Shown: positions 40,790-56,037 of the stretch, in pieces | How positions within the stretch are numbered: position 1 is the first letter of the stretch | Layout of the letters: each line of letters starts with the position of its first letter | Assembly (NCBI GenBank): GCA_036522515.1 | Contig: DATDFQ010000043.1 | Coordinates: 372,001 to 436,000 of the forward strand | Length of the DNA stretch: 64,000 bases | Source of the DNA: Bacteroidota bacterium | Lineage (GTDB): Bacteria; Bacteroidota; Ignavibacteria; UBA10030; SZUA-254 | Reading direction: 5' to 3' | Translations under genes and position numbers: made by a program | Notes under the pieces: model-generated | What the model was told of the DNA's origin: nothing | Databases searched by the model: none | What the model saw: only the letters and a program-made list of their open reading frames with translations

Positions 40790-41098
40790 TTAAACTTTGA
40801 TCTCCACATCGACGCCTGCGGGGAGCTCAAGCTTCATCAACGAATCAACTGTCTTGTTGGACGAATTGAGGATGTCAATGAGGCGCTTATGGGATCGCAT
40901 TTCGAATTGCTCGCGCGATTTCTTGTCGACGTTCGGCGAACGCAGCACGGTATAGAGCGTGCGCTTGGTCGGCAGCGGGATCGGTCCCGAGACCACCGCG
41001 CCGGTCGATTTCACCGTCTTGATGATCTTCTCCGCCGACTTGTCGATCAACGCGTGATCGTACGATTTCAGTTTGATGCGTATTTTTTGTCCGGCCAC
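40790..41098 (-). CDS. rpsJ: 30S ribosomal protein S10 (NusE)
   Basis: 102 residues. [20 protein letters not shown] and the [20 protein letters not shown] loop are invariant. S10 is both a ribosomal protein and the transcription antitermination factor NusE that links to NusG. It follows tuf after 21 nt, joining the str and S10 sets. Confidence 0.98.
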   Translation of the reverse strand: MAGQKIRIKLKSYDHALIDKSAEKIIKTVKSTGAVVSGPIPLPTKRTLYTVLRSPNVDKKSREQFEMRSHKRLIDILNSSNKTVDSLMKLELPAGVDVEIKV

Positions 41099-41119
41099 GT
41101 GGGGCGTTTTCCTGTAGTG

Positions 41120-42331
41120 CTATTCGAGAATCTTTGTGACGACGCCCGCTCCGACGGTGTGTCCGCCCTCGCGTATGGCAAATCGCAAACCGTCTTCCAT
41201 CGCGATCGTCGTAATCAGCTCGACCGACATGTTATCGACGTTGTCGCCCGGCATCACCATTTCGGTGCCGGAGGGAAGCGTTGCAACCCCCGTCACGTCG
41301 GTCGTCCGGAAATAGAACTGGGGACGGTATCCGCTGAAGAAGGGGGTGTGGCGTCCGCCCTCCTCCTTCTTGAGCACGTAGACCTGGGCCGTGAATTTCT
41401 TATGCGGCGTGATCGAACCGGGCTTGGAAATGACCATCCCGCGCTCGAGCTCCGCTTTTTCCACGCCGCGGAGCAGCAGGCCGGCGTTGTCGCCCGCCTG
41501 GACTTCGTCGAGCTCCTTGCGGAACATCTCCGCGCCGGTGATGACGGTCTTCTTGTGGGAGCCCAGACCGACGACCTCGACTTCATCGCCGACCTTCGCC
41601 TTGCCGCGTTCGACGCGGCCGGTTCCGACGGTGCCGCGTCCCGTGATCGAGAACACGTCTTCAATCGGCATCAGGAACGGCTTGTCGATGTCGCGCTTCG
41701 GAAGCGGGATGTAGCTGTCGACGGCGTCCATCAGCTCGAAGATGGGCTTGAATGCGGCGTCATCCGGTTTCGCGTCGGCCGCCAGCGCGCGTTCCATCGC
41801 CTTCAGCGCGCTCCCGCGGATGATGGGGATCTCGTCGCCGGGGAAATCATACTTTTTCAGCAGGTCGCGCAACTCCATTTCGACCAGCTCGATCAACTCG
41901 GGGTCGTCGACCATGTCGATCTTGTTCAGGAACACGACGATCCGGGGAACGCCGACCTGGCGCGCGAGAAGGATGTGCTCGCGGGTCTGCGGCATCGGGC
42001 CGTCGTTGGCCGCGACGACGAGGATGGCGCCGTCCATCTGCGCCGCGCCGGTGATCATGTTTTTGATATAGTCGGCATGGCCGGGGCAATCGACGTGAGC
42101 GTAATGGCGCTTGGAGGTGGAATACTCGACGTGCGCGACGGCGATCGTGATGCCGCGCTCCCGCTCCTCGGGGGCGTTATCGATGCTGTCGAACGTCCGG
42201 ACCGAGGCCAGGCCCTTCTTGCTCAGGCACATGGTGATAGCCGCGGTCAGGGTTGTTTTCCCGTGATCGATATGACCGATCGTTCCGACGTTGACGTGCG
42301 GTTTGTCTCTGTTGAATTTTTCCTTTGCCAT
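41120..42331 (-). CDS. tuf: Elongation factor Tu
   Basis: 403 residues. G1 GHIDHGKT, G3 DCPGH, G4 NKID and G5 GSAL are all present. It delivers aminoacyl-tRNA to the ribosome. This is the only tuf gene in the window; the second copy often found beside the thr-tyr-gly-thr tRNAs is missing. Switch I reads [12 protein letters not shown], with AV in place of the common NT. Confidence 0.98.
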   Translation of the reverse strand: MAKEKFNRDKPHVNVGTIGHIDHGKTTLTAAITMCLSKKGLASVRTFDSIDNAPEERERGITIAVAHVEYSTSKRHYAHVDCPGHADYIKNMITGAAQMDGAILVVAANDGPMPQTREHILLARQVGVPRIVVFLNKIDMVDDPELIELVEMELRDLLKKYDFPGDEIPIIRGSALKAMERALAADAKPDDAAFKPIFELMDAVDSYIPLPKRDIDKPFLMPIEDVFSITGRGTVGTGRVERGKAKVGDEVEVVGLGSHKKTVITGAEMFRKELDEVQAGDNAGLLLRGVEKAELERGMVISKPGSITPHKKFTAQVYVLKKEEGGRHTPFFSGYRPQFYFRTTDVTGVATLPSGTEMVMPGDNVDNMSVELITTIAMEDGLRFAIREGGHTVGAGVVTKILE

Positions 42332-42376
42332 GCTTGAGATCTCCTTTAGTGCTGAGCTGTTGAACGATTCTCTGTG

Positions 42377-44479
42377 TTATGCGAGGACTGCTTCCTTGCC
42401 TTTAACTTTTTCGATGATCTGGTCCGAAATATTCCGGGGAACTTCCTCGTAGTGCGAGAATTGCATCGTGTAGATCGCTCTCCCCTGCGTCATCGACCGG
42501 AGCTGGGTCGAGTAACCGAACATTTCCGACAGGGGAACCTTCGACTTGATGACCTGGGCGTCCTTCCGGGCGGTCAACCCTTCGATCTTTCCGCGCCTCG
42601 AGCTCAAATCGCCCATCACGTCTCCCATGTATTCCTCCGGCGTCACGACCTCGACATCCATCACCGGTTCCAGCAGGGCCGGGTTCGCCTTCTTCGCCGC
42701 CGCCTTGAATGCGATCGAGCCCGCGATCTTAAACGCCATCTCCGAAGAGTCGACGTCGTGGTAGGAGCCGTCGAACAGGCTGACCTTCACATCCTCGACC
42801 GGGTAGCCGGCAAGGACGCCGTTGCGCATCGCTTCCACGATGCCCTCGGAGACCGAATTGATGTATTCCTTCGGGACGGTTCCTCCGACAATCGCGTTCT
42901 CGAACTCGTATCCCTTCCCCTTCTCGTTCGGCTCGACGGTAATCCAGACGTGGCCGAACTGTCCGCGCCCGCCCGACTGCCGGACGAACTTCCCTTCCTG
43001 CTCGACTTTCTTCCTGATGGTCTCCTTGTAGGCGACCTGGGGTTTCCCGACGTTGGCCTCGACCTTGAATTCCCGCTTCATGCGGTCGATGATGATCTCC
43101 AGGTGCAGCTCGCCCATGCCGCTGATGATCGTCTGCCCTGTTTCCTCGTTTGTGGAAACCCTGAACGTCGGATCCTCCTCTGCGAGCTTCGAGAGAGCCT
43201 CCCCCATCTTCTCCTGGTCGACTTTCGTCTTCGGCTCGATGGCGACCGAGATGACGGGATCGGGGAAGATCATCTTTTCAAGAATGATCGGATCCTTCTC
43301 GTCACAGAGCGTATCACCCGTCCGGGTGTGCTTCAGGCCGACAACGGCGACGATATCCCCGGTGAACGCTTCATCGACATCCTCGCGGTGGTTCGCATGC
43401 ATCCGGAGGAGCCGCCCGATCCGCTCTTTTCGCTCGGAGACGGGGTTGTACACGTACGATCCGGTTTCCACGCTTCCGGAATAGACGCGGAAGAACGTGA
43501 GTTTTCCGACAAACGGATCGGTCATGATCTTGAACGCGAGCGCGGTAAACGTCTCCTTGTCGCTCACTTTCCGGCTGACGTGGTCCTTCATGTTCGCATG
43601 GTGGCCGATGATTTCGGCCCCCGCCACATCGAGAGGGGAGGGGAGGAAATCGACCACGGCGTCCAGGAGGCTCTGCACGCCCTTGTTCTTGAAGGACGAA
43701 CCGCAGAGCACCGGCACGATGCTCACTTTCAGGCACGCGCGACGGAGGACGGCTCTGATCTCCGAGGGGGAAATTTCCTTCCCTTCCAGGTATTTTTCGA
43801 GCAGCGTGTCGTCTTCGTCCGAAACGGCTTCCAGCATCTTGGTCCGGCATTCCTGCGCGAGCTTTTGAAGGTCGTGCGGGATTTCCAGGTCGTCCCAGGT
43901 CGATCCGGCGGTGCTCTCGTGGAAGATCCGCGCCTTCATCGTGATCAGATCGATGATTCCGGTGAAAATATCCCCTTCGCCGACGGGGATCTGGATCGGA
44001 ACTGCGTTCGCGCCCAACCGGGTCTTCATCATCGAGATGCAGTTGAAATAATCGGCGCCGACGCGGTCCATCTTGTTGACGAATGCGAGCCGGGGGACGC
44101 CGTACTTGTCCGCCTGGCGCCACACGGTTTCCGACTGGGGCTCCACTCCGCCGACCGCGCAGAACAACGCGACCGCACCGTCGAGGACCCTCAGCGAGCG
44201 TTCGACTTCAACCGTGAAATCGACGTGGCCGGGCGTGTCGATGATGTTGATCCGGTGGTTGTTCCAGAAGCAGGTCGTGGCCGCGCTCGTGATCGTGATC
44301 CCGCGCTCCTTCTCCTGCTCCATCCAGTCCATCGTCGCCGCGCCGTCGTGCACCTCTCCCATCCGGTGCAGGACACCGGTATAGAACAGGATGCGTTCCG
44401 TCGTGGTCGTCTTACCGGCATCGATGTGGGCCATGATGCCGATATTTCTTGTTCGTTCTAAGGGATATACTCTGGGCAT
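42377..44479 (-). CDS. fusA: Elongation factor G
   Basis: 700 residues. G1 [10 protein letters not shown]3 DTPGHVDF and G4 NKMDR are in the GTPase domain; domain IV has [11 protein letters not shown] and domain V follows to the end. It drives translocation. The 61-nt spacer from rpsG and the 45 nt to tuf look like ordinary intercistronic gaps. Confidence 0.98.
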   Translation of the reverse strand: MPRVYPLERTRNIGIMAHIDAGKTTTTERILFYTGVLHRMGEVHDGAATMDWMEQEKERGITITSAATTCFWNNHRINIIDTPGHVDFTVEVERSLRVLDGAVALFCAVGGVEPQSETVWRQADKYGVPRLAFVNKMDRVGADYFNCISMMKTRLGANAVPIQIPVGEGDIFTGIIDLITMKARIFHESTAGSTWDDLEIPHDLQKLAQECRTKMLEAVSDEDDTLLEKYLEGKEISPSEIRAVLRRACLKVSIVPVLCGSSFKNKGVQSLLDAVVDFLPSPLDVAGAEIIGHHANMKDHVSRKVSDKETFTALAFKIMTDPFVGKLTFFRVYSGSVETGSYVYNPVSERKERIGRLLRMHANHREDVDEAFTGDIVAVVGLKHTRTGDTLCDEKDPIILEKMIFPDPVISVAIEPKTKVDQEKMGEALSKLAEEDPTFRVSTNEETGQTIISGMGELHLEIIIDRMKREFKVEANVGKPQVAYKETIRKKVEQEGKFVRQSGGRGQFGHVWITVEPNEKGKGYEFENAIVGGTVPKEYINSVSEGIVEAMRNGVLAGYPVEDVKVSLFDGSYHDVDSSEMAFKIAGSIAFKAAAKKANPALLEPVMDVEVVTPEEYMGDVMGDLSSRRGKIEGLTARKDAQVIKSKVPLSEMFGYSTQLRSMTQGRAIYTMQFSHYEEVPRNISDQIIEKVKGKEAVLA

Positions 44480-44540
44480 AGTTTCAAATTCTCACTGATC
44501 GTGTACCTTCGGTTCATCGTCGGCCGCGGGGCTGATCCGC

Positions 44541-45008
44541 TCACCACTTGAAGTGCGCGAACGCCTTGTTGGCTTCTGCCATCTTATGGGTGTCTTCTTT
44601 TTTCTTTACCGCGCTTCCTTCGTTATTCGCCGCGGCGAGGAATTCGGCGGCGAGCTTCAACGACATCGATTTGTCTTTCCTCTCGCCCGCGTAGTTGATC
44701 AACCAGCGGATCGCCAGCGCGATACTCCGGTCCGGCCGCACTTCGGTCGGGATCTGGTAGGTCGCGCCTCCGACTCTCCGCGCCCGGATTTCGAGGACCG
44801 GCTTCACGTTGCTGACGGCCTTCTTGAATATCTCGAGCCCTGTGCCTTTTCCCCTCTGCTCGGCGATCGTAAATGCATTGTAGACGATGCGGCGCGCGAG
44901 GTGTTTCTTCCCTTCCTTCAGGACGCTGTTGATAAACTTGGAAACCAACACGTCGTTGAATTTCGGGTCCGGCGGTGTAATTCTTCTGGCTGCGGTCTTC
45001 TTTCTCAT
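44541..45008 (-). CDS. rpsG: 30S ribosomal protein S7
   Basis: 155 residues. MRKKTAARRITPPDPKFNDV, then RVGGATYQIPTEVRPDRS and LAIRWLINYAGERKDKSM. S7 organises the 16S rRNA 3' domain. It is 5 nt after rpsL. Confidence 0.98.
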   Translation of the reverse strand: MRKKTAARRITPPDPKFNDVLVSKFINSVLKEGKKHLARRIVYNAFTIAEQRGKGTGLEIFKKAVSNVKPVLEIRARRVGGATYQIPTEVRPDRSIALAIRWLINYAGERKDKSMSLKLAAEFLAAANNEGSAVKKKEDTHKMAEANKAFAHFKW

Positions 45009-45013
45009 ACTCT

Positions 45014-45385
45014 CTACTTAGGCCTCTTGGCTCCGTACTTTGATCGCCCCTGTTTGCGGTCGGTGACTCCGGCCGTGTCGAGCGTTCCCCGCACGATATG
45101 GTAGCGGACGCCCGGAAGATCCTTCACCCTGCCCCCGCGGATCAGGACAATGGAGTGCTCCTGCAAATTATGCCCCTCGCCGGGGATATACGCGGTCACT
45201 TCCAGGCTGTTCGTAAGCCGTACACGGGCCACCTTCCGGAGGGCCGAATTCGGCTTTTTCGGCGTGGTCGTGTAGACTCTCGTGCAAACTCCCCGTTTTT
45301 GCGGGGACCCCTGCAACGCAGGCGCCTTGCTTTTAAAGGTCACTTGCTCCCGGCTTAACCGGACAAGTTGATTTATCGTGGGCAG
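45014..45385 (-). CDS. rpsL: 30S ribosomal protein S12, CTG start
   Basis: 123 residues when started at CTG 45383-45385. This yields [20 protein letters not shown], the near-universal S12 opening. The first ATG/GTG/TTG in frame is GTG 45341-45343, which would delete 14 conserved residues, and no ATG lies near in any frame. AGGAG sits 8 nt upstream. The decoding-site loop [12 protein letters not shown] and [11 protein letters not shown] keep the lysines whose mutation gives streptomycin resistance, so the sequence is wild-type there. It heads the str set and has its own promoter. Confidence 0.97.
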   Translation of the reverse strand: MPTINQLVRLSREQVTFKSKAPALQGSPQKRGVCTRVYTTTPKKPNSALRKVARVRLTNSLEVTAYIPGEGHNLQEHSIVLIRGGRVKDLPGVRYHIVRGTLDTAGVTDRKQGRSKYGAKRPK

Positions 45386-45398
45386 ATGATTATCTCCT
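45383..45398 (-). promoter_or_regulatory. Shine-Dalgarno and CTG start of rpsL
   Basis: Minus strand AGGAG (45394-45398), 8-nt spacer ATAATCAT, then CTG (45383-45385) followed by CCCACGATAAATCAACTT, which encodes PTINQL. The spacing is ideal for initiation at this CTG. Confidence 0.85.
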
Positions 45399-45418
45399 GA
45401 ATTTCGTCAAAGCCTATA

Positions 45419-45447
45419 AAGATACGCAATTTCCATGATATTGTCAA
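45419..45447 (-). promoter_or_regulatory. Promoter of the str-S10-spc-alpha block
   Basis: Minus strand TTGACA (45442-45447), 17-nt spacer, TATCTT (45419-45424). The -35 box is a perfect consensus. The leader to the rpsL start would be about 27 nt. The sequence TATCTTTA also fits the TANNTTTG element of Bacteroidota promoters. Confidence 0.75.
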
Positions 45448-45472
45448 TTAGATTCATCAACAAAGCCCGAAA

Positions 45473-45491
45473 CCCGGGGAACGCCCCCGGG
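45473..45491 (-). terminator. GC-rich hairpin between rpoC and rpsL
   Basis: CCCGGGG (45473-45479) and CCCCGGG (45485-45491) can pair around a 5-nt loop, 46 nt after the rpoC stop. Only short T-runs follow on the minus strand (TTTCGGGCTTTG), so it is at best a weak terminator. Confidence 0.35.
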
Positions 45492-45536
45492 GCGCCGTTT
45501 GGGGCGGTTTGAGCGGCGCGGCCGGGCCCGCCGGGG

Positions 45537-49814
<4,278 letters not shown>

Positions 49815-49834
49815 TGTCAGACTCTCCGAGTTCG

Positions 49835-52800
49835 TTATTCTATTTTGAGATCCAGGCCAAGGCCCATCAACTCGCGGACCAGCACGTTGAAGGATTCCGG
49901 AACGTTCGGCTCCGGAAGATTGTCTCCCTTGACGATGCATTCGTACAGCTTGGCTCGCCCGTAGACGTCGTCGCTCTTGACCGTCAGGATTTCCTGGAGG
50001 ATGTTGGCCGCGCCGTACGCTTCAAGCGCCCAGACCTCCATCTCTCCGAACCTCTGGCCGCCGAACTGGGCCTTTCCGCCGAGCGGCTGCTGCGTGATGA
50101 GGGAGTAGGGACCGATGGAACGCGCATGGATCTTGTCGTCGACGAGGTGCGAGAGCTTCATCATGTAGATAAAGCCGACGGTCACGTCCTGGTCGAACTG
50201 CTCCCCCGTCCGCCCGTCGAACAGGATCGCCTTGGAATTCGGGTTGAGGTTCGCCTTGGCAAGCTCCGCCTGGACATCCTCCCAGCTCGCCCCGTCAAAA
50301 ATCGGGGAGGCGTATTTCAGGCCGAGCTTCTTTCCGGCCCATCCCAGGGCCGTCTCGAAGAGCTGGCCCAGGTTCATCCGGGAGGGAACGCCGAGCGGGT
50401 TGAGGACGATGTCGACCGGCGTGCCGTCTTCCATGAACGGCATGTCCTCGGGAGGCACCACCTTCGCGACGACTCCCTTGTTGCCGTGCCGGCCCGCCAT
50501 CTTGTCGCCCACCGAGAGTTTCCGCTTCTTGGCGACATACACCTTTGCAAGCTGCACGATTCCGGAGGGGAGTTCGTCGCCCAGCATGATTTTTGTCTTC
50601 TCGTGCTTGTAGTACTCCTCGACATCCTTTTGCTTCTGGACGAAATTCTGATAAATCTTCGCGACCAGCGCGTTCTTCTTCTTGTCCTCCACCCAGTCCG
50701 AGGAGGCGTCGAGGGATTCGATCACCTCGAGGTTGACGAACGTCTCCTCCTTGAGCTGTGTCCCGCCGCGGATGACGATTTCGCCGCCGGTATCCCGGAT
50801 GCCGGCCGACTTCTCGCCCGCCAGGAGCAACCCCAGCTTCCGTCCGAGCTTCTCGACGTTCCCTTTGATCGCCTTTTTGTAGGCCCGGTCGAGTTGCTCG
50901 CCCAGGCGCTTGTCTTCCTTCTTCGACTCGGAGTCCTTCTTCTTGCGGCTGAAGAGCTTGGTCGCGATCACGATCCCCTTCATTCCGGGGGGCGCCTTGA
51001 GCGAAGCGTCCTTGACGTCGCCGGCTTTTTCGCCGAAGATCGCCTTCAACAGTTTTTCTTCCGGAGTCGATTCCGTCTCGCCCTTGGGGGTGATCTTTCC
51101 GATGAGGATGTCGCCTTCCAGGACCTCCGCGCCGACGCGGATGACGCCGTTTTCATCCAGGTCCTTCACCGCGTCCTCGCTCACGTTGGGAATCTCGCGG
51201 GTCAACTCCTCTTCGCCGCGCTTCGTATCGCGCACCTGCAGCTCAAACTCCTCGATATGCAGGGAGGTGAAGGTGTCTTCGGAGACCGCCTTCTCGTTCA
51301 CGACGATCGCGTCCTCAAAATTATAGCCGAGCCACGGCATGAACGCCACGAGGACGTTCCGCCCGAGGGCCAGCTCGCCGTGCTCGGTCGCACAACCGTC
51401 CGCGAGGATGTCCCCCTTCCGGACGGACTGTCCGGGTTTCACGTTCGCCCGCTGATTGATGGCGGTGTCCTGATTGGTCCGGAAAAACTTGATGAGGTGA
51501 TACTCGACCCTCTTCTTGTCGTCGAAACTGACGAGCGCTTCGGGGTTCGTCTCGTCGATGTCGTAATTCACCACGATCGAATTCGAATCGACATACTCCA
51601 CCACGCCGTTCATCTCCGCGACGATCATCGTCCGGGCGTCCCGGGCGATCTTCCCTTCCAGTCCCGTGCCCACCGTCGGAGCTTCGGGGCGGAGGAGCGG
51701 AACCGCCTGGCGCTGCATGTTCGAGCCCATGAGGGCGCGGTTCGCGTCGTCGTGTTCGAGGAACGGGATCAGCGCGGCAGCGGCGCTCGCGATCTGATTC
51801 GGAGCGACATCCATGTACTGCAGCTCCTCCGGCTTCACCAGCGGGTAATCGCTCTGCAACCGCGCCTTCACGCGCTCGGTCACGAATTTTCCCTTCTCAT
51901 CCAGCGCCGCGTTCGCCTGGGCGATGGTGTACCGGTCCTCCATTTCCGCCGTCATGTATTCGATCTCGTCGCTCACCCTTCCGCTCTTCACCTTCCGGTA
52001 GGGAGTCTCGATGAACCCGAATTCATTGACATGGGCATGAACGCAGAGGGACGAAATGAGTCCGATGTTCGGTCCCTCGGGAGTCTCGATGGGGCAGAGC
52101 CGGCCGTAATGGGTATAATGGACGTCTCTCACCTCGAAACCCGCCCGCTCCCTGGTCAAACCGCCGGGTCCGAGAGCCGACATCCTGCGCTTGTGCGTGA
52201 TCTCCGCAAGGGGGTTCGTCTGGTCCATGAACTGCGACAGCTGGTTGGTGCCGAAAAATGCGTTGATCACGCTCGTGATCGTCCGCGCGTTGACGAGATC
52301 CTGCGGGGTGATTTTTTCCTGGTCGCGGAGGCTGAGACGCTCGCGGATGGTCCGCGCCATGCGCGCGAGTCCGATGTTAAACTGCTGGCCGATCTGTTCG
52401 CCCACGGTCCGGACGCGCCGGTTCCCGAGGTGATCGATGTCGTCGACCGTCTTCTTCCCCTGCTGGAGATCGATCAGGTAGTTGATGATCGCGATGATGT
52501 CTTCCTTCGTCAGGGTCGTGGTCGTCACCGGGATGGTCAGGCCGAGCTTGGCGTTCATCCGGTAGCGCCCCACGTCGCCGAGATCATAGCGCTTCGCGTT
52601 GAAGAAGAGGCGTTCCAGGAGATTCTTCGCCGTGTCGAGGTCGGGCGCTTCGCCGGACCGGAGCTGCTGGTAGATCGCGTTCAGGGCCTCCTCGTTCGAA
52701 CGGGCGATGTCCTTCAGGATGGTGTTGGCGATGACGGAGCTCTCGCCCACCCCCTCCTGCTTCAGGAAGCGGATTTTTTTGATGTCCGATTTCTTGACCT

Positions 52801-53617
52801 TCTTCAACAGCTCCTCGGTGAACATCGTGTCTTTGTTGATGAAGATCTCGCCGGTTTTCTTGTCCACGACGTCGCTGCAGACGATCCGGCCGATGTACTC
52901 TTTCAGGGTGACCTTGTGGGGATCCACCTCCTCAACCAGGTTGAAGAGCTGGAGGATCTCGTCGTCGGAGGAGTAGCCCAGCGCGCGGAGGAGCGTCGTC
53001 ACCGGGAATTTCTTCTTCCGGTCGATATAGACGTACATCACATTGGCGATGTCGGTCGTGAATTCCACCCACGATCCCCGGAAGGGGATGATCCGTGCGG
53101 AGTAGATGGAAAGCCCGTTCGGATGGACGGACTCGTCGAAGAAGACGCCGGGAGAGCGGTGCAGCTGGTTCACCACCACGCGCTCGGCCCCGTTGATGAT
53201 GAACGTGCCGCGGTGCGTCATCACGGGGAGGTTCCCGAGGTACACTTCCTGTTCGATCGTGTCGACGTAGCTTTTTCCGTCATCGCTCTTGGTGGAGAGC
53301 CGCAGCTTCGCCTTCAGGGGGACGGCGAACGTGAGGCCCCGCTCCTGGCATTCGATGACGGAGTATTTCGCCTTCTCGACGTAATACTCGACGAATTCCA
53401 GGAGATAATTTTCCCGGGCGTCGGTCACGGGAAAGTTCATCCTGAAGATCTGCTGCAGTCCCCGGTCGTGCCGCTTGTCCGGGGGAGCGCCTGCCTGGAG
53501 AAAATAGTCCCACGACTCCAGCTGAACATCGAGCAAATCCGGATACCCGACGATGTCGGGAATCTTCGCGAAGGTGATCCTGCCGTCAACGTGATTGGAA
53601 TGAGTTTTCACGGGCAT
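49835..53617 (-). CDS. rpoB: RNA polymerase beta subunit
   Basis: 1260 residues. The rifampicin-binding stretch [20 protein letters not shown], then [21 protein letters not shown], has the wild-type residues at the common resistance sites. The C-terminal switch [20 protein letters not shown] is intact. It forms the catalytic core with RpoC. It is preceded by a 180-nt structured spacer after rplL. Confidence 0.98.
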   Translation of the reverse strand: MPVKTHSNHVDGRITFAKIPDIVGYPDLLDVQLESWDYFLQAGAPPDKRHDRGLQQIFRMNFPVTDARENYLLEFVEYYVEKAKYSVIECQERGLTFAVPLKAKLRLSTKSDDGKSYVDTIEQEVYLGNLPVMTHRGTFIINGAERVVVNQLHRSPGVFFDESVHPNGLSIYSARIIPFRGSWVEFTTDIANVMYVYIDRKKKFPVTTLLRALGYSSDDEILQLFNLVEEVDPHKVTLKEYIGRIVCSDVVDKKTGEIFINKDTMFTEELLKKVKKSDIKKIRFLKQEGVGESSVIANTILKDIARSNEEALNAIYQQLRSGEAPDLDTAKNLLERLFFNAKRYDLGDVGRYRMNAKLGLTIPVTTTTLTKEDIIAIINYLIDLQQGKKTVDDIDHLGNRRVRTVGEQIGQQFNIGLARMARTIRERLSLRDQEKITPQDLVNARTITSVINAFFGTNQLSQFMDQTNPLAEITHKRRMSALGPGGLTRERAGFEVRDVHYTHYGRLCPIETPEGPNIGLISSLCVHAHVNEFGFIETPYRKVKSGRVSDEIEYMTAEMEDRYTIAQANAALDEKGKFVTERVKARLQSDYPLVKPEELQYMDVAPNQIASAAAALIPFLEHDDANRALMGSNMQRQAVPLLRPEAPTVGTGLEGKIARDARTMIVAEMNGVVEYVDSNSIVVNYDIDETNPEALVSFDDKKRVEYHLIKFFRTNQDTAINQRANVKPGQSVRKGDILADGCATEHGELALGRNVLVAFMPWLGYNFEDAIVVNEKAVSEDTFTSLHIEEFELQVRDTKRGEEELTREIPNVSEDAVKDLDENGVIRVGAEVLEGDILIGKITPKGETESTPEEKLLKAIFGEKAGDVKDASLKAPPGMKGIVIATKLFSRKKKDSESKKEDKRLGEQLDRAYKKAIKGNVEKLGRKLGLLLAGEKSAGIRDTGGEIVIRGGTQLKEETFVNLEVIESLDASSDWVEDKKKNALVAKIYQNFVQKQKDVEEYYKHEKTKIMLGDELPSGIVQLAKVYVAKKRKLSVGDKMAGRHGNKGVVAKVVPPEDMPFMEDGTPVDIVLNPLGVPSRMNLGQLFETALGWAGKKLGLKYASPIFDGASWEDVQAELAKANLNPNSKAILFDGRTGEQFDQDVTVGFIYMMKLSHLVDDKIHARSIGPYSLITQQPLGGKAQFGGQRFGEMEVWALEAYGAANILQEILTVKSDDVYGRAKLYECIVKGDNLPEPNVPESFNVLVRELMGLGLDLKIE

Positions 53618-53659
53618 ACCCTTTTACGGTGTTGAGTTGAGAAAGCGGGAGAAAACAGG

Positions 53660-53695
53660 GCACCGATAACCAATCCTAAAACTGATTATCGGTGC
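53660..53695 (-). promoter_or_regulatory. Long hairpin in the rplL-rpoB spacer
   Basis: Minus strand GCACCGATAATCA and TGGTTATCGGTGC form 13 pairs (one G-U) around a 10-nt loop, 42 nt before rpoB. There is no adjacent T-run. In E. coli the same spacer holds an attenuator and an RNase III site; a processing role here is inferred from position only. Confidence 0.55.
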
Positions 53696-53768
53696 TATGT
53701 TCGGGCAACAATATGTACTCACCGCTCCTTGAACAATTCGTTGTGAAAAATGGTTCTACGGACTGGCA

Positions 53769-53788
53769 CGGCGGCCTTCGGGCCGCCG
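53769..53788 (-). promoter_or_regulatory. GC hairpin just after rplL (attenuator candidate)
   Basis: CGGCGGCC / GGCCGCCG, eight perfect pairs closed by a CGAA tetraloop, 9 nt after the rplL stop. It lacks a direct T-tract, so it would be a partial terminator or an mRNA 3'-end stabiliser. Further on, TTGTTC and TATTGT 17 nt apart may be a weak rpoB promoter. Confidence 0.45.
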
Positions 53789-53797
53789 GCCGGGGGG

Positions 53798-54178
53798 CTA
53801 CTTCAGCTCGACTTGCGCGCCCGCCTCTTCCAGCTCCTTCTTCAATTTCTCCGCCTCATCCTTCGAGATCGATTCCTTCACGTTCTTGGGCGCTCCGTCG
53901 ACCAGATCCTTGGCTTCCTTCAGCCCGAGCCCCGTCGCGGCCCGCACGACCTTGATGACGTTGATCTTCTGAGCTCCCGCCGCCTTGAGGACGACGGTGA
54001 ACTCGGTCTGCGCCTCGACTGCGGCCGGGGCGGCGGCGCCGCCGGCCATGCCCCCGCCCATCATGACGGGTGCGGCCGCGGTGACGCCGAACTTCTCTTC
54101 CAGCGCCTTTTTCAGCTCCGATGCTTCGAGGAGCGTGAGTTTTTCGATCCGTTCAACGATTTCCTGAATGCCTGACAT
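53798..54178 (-). CDS. rplL: 50S ribosomal protein L7/L12
   Basis: 126 residues. The N-terminal dimer helix ([20 protein letters not shown]), an Ala/Gly/Met hinge (residues ~34-55) and the C-terminal factor-binding domain ([20 protein letters not shown]) are all present. It makes the flexible stalk that recruits translation GTPases. It lies 39 nt after rplJ. Confidence 0.98.
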   Translation of the reverse strand: MSGIQEIVERIEKLTLLEASELKKALEEKFGVTAAAPVMMGGGMAGGAAAPAAVEAQTEFTVVLKAAGAQKINVIKVVRAATGLGLKEAKDLVDGAPKNVKESISKDEAEKLKKELEEAGAQVELK

Positions 54179-54217
54179 GGGTGCTTCTCCTTGTTCGATT
54201 AAATGGTGAATGGATTC

Positions 54218-54739
54218 TTATGCTGCCTTTTTCTTTTCGATGGCATCGATGAGGTAGACAAGATCCCTCGCCACCGCGCCAACGGCGCCGGCGAGTCCCG
54301 CCATCGGGGCCTGAATGCTCCCCAGGATGCCCGCGATCAACTCGTTCCGCGAGGGGAGCTTTGCAAGCTTGTCCAGTTCCTTGCCGTCGAACACCTGCTT
54401 CTCGATGACGCAGACCTTGACGGTCAATTTCGAATGCTTCTCGGTGAACTTCTTGATGATCTTCGCGGGCGCGACGGGGTCGCCGTACGCGAACGCGATG
54501 GCAGTGGGTCTCTCCAGCCTGTCGAGGACCGAGTCGTAGCCGCCGACCCCCTCGAGCGCTTTGCGTGCGAGCGTGTTCTTCACGACCTCATAGTCGATAT
54601 TCGACTTCCGGAACTCCCGTCTCAACTCGTTGACCTGTTCGACGGTGACGCCGGTGAAGTCTGCGAAGAACAAACTATTCGCCCTCACGATCCGCTCCTT
54701 CATCGCGGAGATAATCTGCTCTTTTTCGGAACGTTTCAT
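54218..54739 (-). CDS. rplJ: 50S ribosomal protein L10
   Basis: 173 residues. NSLFFADFTGVTVEQVNELR and NTLARKALEG are L10 motifs. The last helix carries L7/L12 dimers. In many bacteria the L10-L12 complex represses rplJL by binding the leader; the 101-nt leader here has a hairpin. Confidence 0.97.
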   Translation of the reverse strand: MKRSEKEQIISAMKERIVRANSLFFADFTGVTVEQVNELRREFRKSNIDYEVVKNTLARKALEGVGGYDSVLDRLERPTAIAFAYGDPVAPAKIIKKFTEKHSKLTVKVCVIEKQVFDGKELDKLAKLPSRNELIAGILGSIQAPMAGLAGAVGAVARDLVYLIDAIEKKKAA

Positions 54740-54779
54740 GAATTCCTCGTGGTCTTCAAGCGTGTCTCCTGAGAAGCCC

Positions 54780-54795
54780 CCGCCCTTCAGGGCGG
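54780..54795 (-). promoter_or_regulatory. Hairpin in the rplJ leader (possible L10 leader)
   Basis: CCGCCC / GGGCGG with a TGAA loop on the minus strand, about 40 nt before the rplJ ATG. L10 leaders usually contain a kink-turn; I could not confirm one, so only a candidate is listed. Confidence 0.35.
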
Positions 54796-54840
54796 AGCAG
54801 GAAACGGTTGTCTGGTAGTGAGTGCGTAAACTTCAAATTC

Positions 54841-55536
54841 TTAATGGGCCCCGACGACCGCCCTGTCGATCCGGACGCTCGGACCCATGGTGCTGGAAAG
54901 AGCGATGCTCTTCACATACTGTCCCTTGGAGCTCGACGGTTTGATGCGGATGACGGTGTTCAGGAACGCCTGCACGTTCTCGACGAGTTTTTCCTGTTCG
55001 AAGCCCGACTTTCCCACGGTCGCATGGAGGATCCCCGCCTTGTCGACCCGGAACTCGATCTTGCCGGCCTTCACTTCTTTCACGGCCTTCCCGACATCCA
55101 TCGTGACGGTCCCGCTTTTGGGGTTCGGCATGAGACCCCGGGGCCCGAGCACCTTTCCGAGCTTTCCGACCTCCCCCATCGTGTCGGGCGTTGCGATGAT
55201 CACATCGATATCCGCCCAGCCCGCGGTGATCTTCTGGATGTAATCCTGGAAGCCGACATGGTCGGCTCCGGCTTCGCGCGCTTCCTCGTCTTTGGGGGGC
55301 TTGGCGAGAACGAGAACGCGAACCGACTTTCCGATTCCGTGGGGAAGCGCGACGGTCCCGCGAACCGCCTGGTCCGCTTTTTTCGGGTCGACCCCGAGCC
55401 GGACCGCGATATCGACGGCCTCGTTGAATTTCGCGCTCGCCATCTCCTTCACGAGCTGCACGGCTTCCGCAACGGTGTAGATCTTCTTCTGATCCACTTT
55501 CTTGGCCGCAGCCTGGTACCTCTTGCTCTTTTTCAT
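54841..55536 (-). CDS. rplA: 50S ribosomal protein L1
   Basis: 231 residues. [20 protein letters not shown] opens the core and [25 protein letters not shown] contains the RNA-binding part. L1 forms the mobile L1 stalk at the E site and often represses rplKA. It follows rplK after 51 nt. Confidence 0.98.
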   Translation of the reverse strand: MKKSKRYQAAAKKVDQKKIYTVAEAVQLVKEMASAKFNEAVDIAVRLGVDPKKADQAVRGTVALPHGIGKSVRVLVLAKPPKDEEAREAGADHVGFQDYIQKITAGWADIDVIIATPDTMGEVGKLGKVLGPRGLMPNPKSGTVTMDVGKAVKEVKAGKIEFRVDKAGILHATVGKSGFEQEKLVENVQAFLNTVIRIKPSSSKGQYVKSIALSSTMGPSVRIDRAVVGAH

Positions 55537-55587
55537 GCCTTCATCCTTACGAAGTAATTCGAGGGCCGGGAGAAACGGGAGACCGGC

Positions 55588-56010
55588 TTATCCCTCGACG
55601 GTGATCCCCATGCTCCGGGCGGTTCCCGCGATCATGTTCATCGCGGCTTCAAGATCGTTTGCGTTCAGGTCCGGCATTTTCATCTCGGCGATCTCGCGGA
55701 CCTGCGACTTCGTCACCGTCCCCACCTTGTTCCGGTTCGGCTCTCCCGATCCCTTTTCCACTTTTGCGGCCTTGGCGAGGAGCACGGAGGCCGGAGGGGT
55801 CTTCGTAATGAACGTAAACGATTTGTCCGAGAAGACCGTGATCACGACCGGTATGATGAGGCCCTGTTTGTCCTGTGTCTTCGCGTTAAACTGCTTGCAG
55901 AACTCCATGATGTTCACGCCCTTCTGACCGAGGGCGGGGCCGATCGGCGGGGCGGGACTTGCCTGGCCTGCCGAAATCTGCAGCTTGATGAACCCGACTA
56001 TCTTTTTCAT
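55588..56010 (-). CDS. rplK: 50S ribosomal protein L11
   Basis: 140 residues. [20 protein letters not shown], then [20 protein letters not shown], and the C-terminal rRNA-binding domain ([12 protein letters not shown]). L11 shapes the GTPase-associated centre and is needed for RelA-type stringent signalling. Gap to nusG is 27 nt. Confidence 0.98.
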   Translation of the reverse strand: MKKIVGFIKLQISAGQASPAPPIGPALGQKGVNIMEFCKQFNAKTQDKQGLIIPVVITVFSDKSFTFITKTPPASVLLAKAAKVEKGSGEPNRNKVGTVTKSQVREIAEMKMPDLNANDLEAAMNMIAGTARSMGITVEG

Positions 56011-56037
56011 GAATCGATCATCCGTTCCGGAATGTGG

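Noticed and set aside
41120-42331. EF-Tu switch I variant ([10 protein letters not shown]) as a resistance or functional change
   Set aside because: Alanine at the first of these positions is common in other phyla; not strong enough to report as unusual.
42374-44461. Long plus-strand frame antisense to fusA, and similar ones opposite tuf, ftsH (minus) and rpoC
   Set aside because: Shadow frames from GC-rich codon use; no family features, and the opposite strand holds well-known genes.
50000-53617. Rifampicin or streptomycin resistance substitutions in rpoB/rpsL
   Set aside because: The usual rpoB (HKRR, SALGPGG) and rpsL ([18 protein letters not shown]) residues are wild-type.
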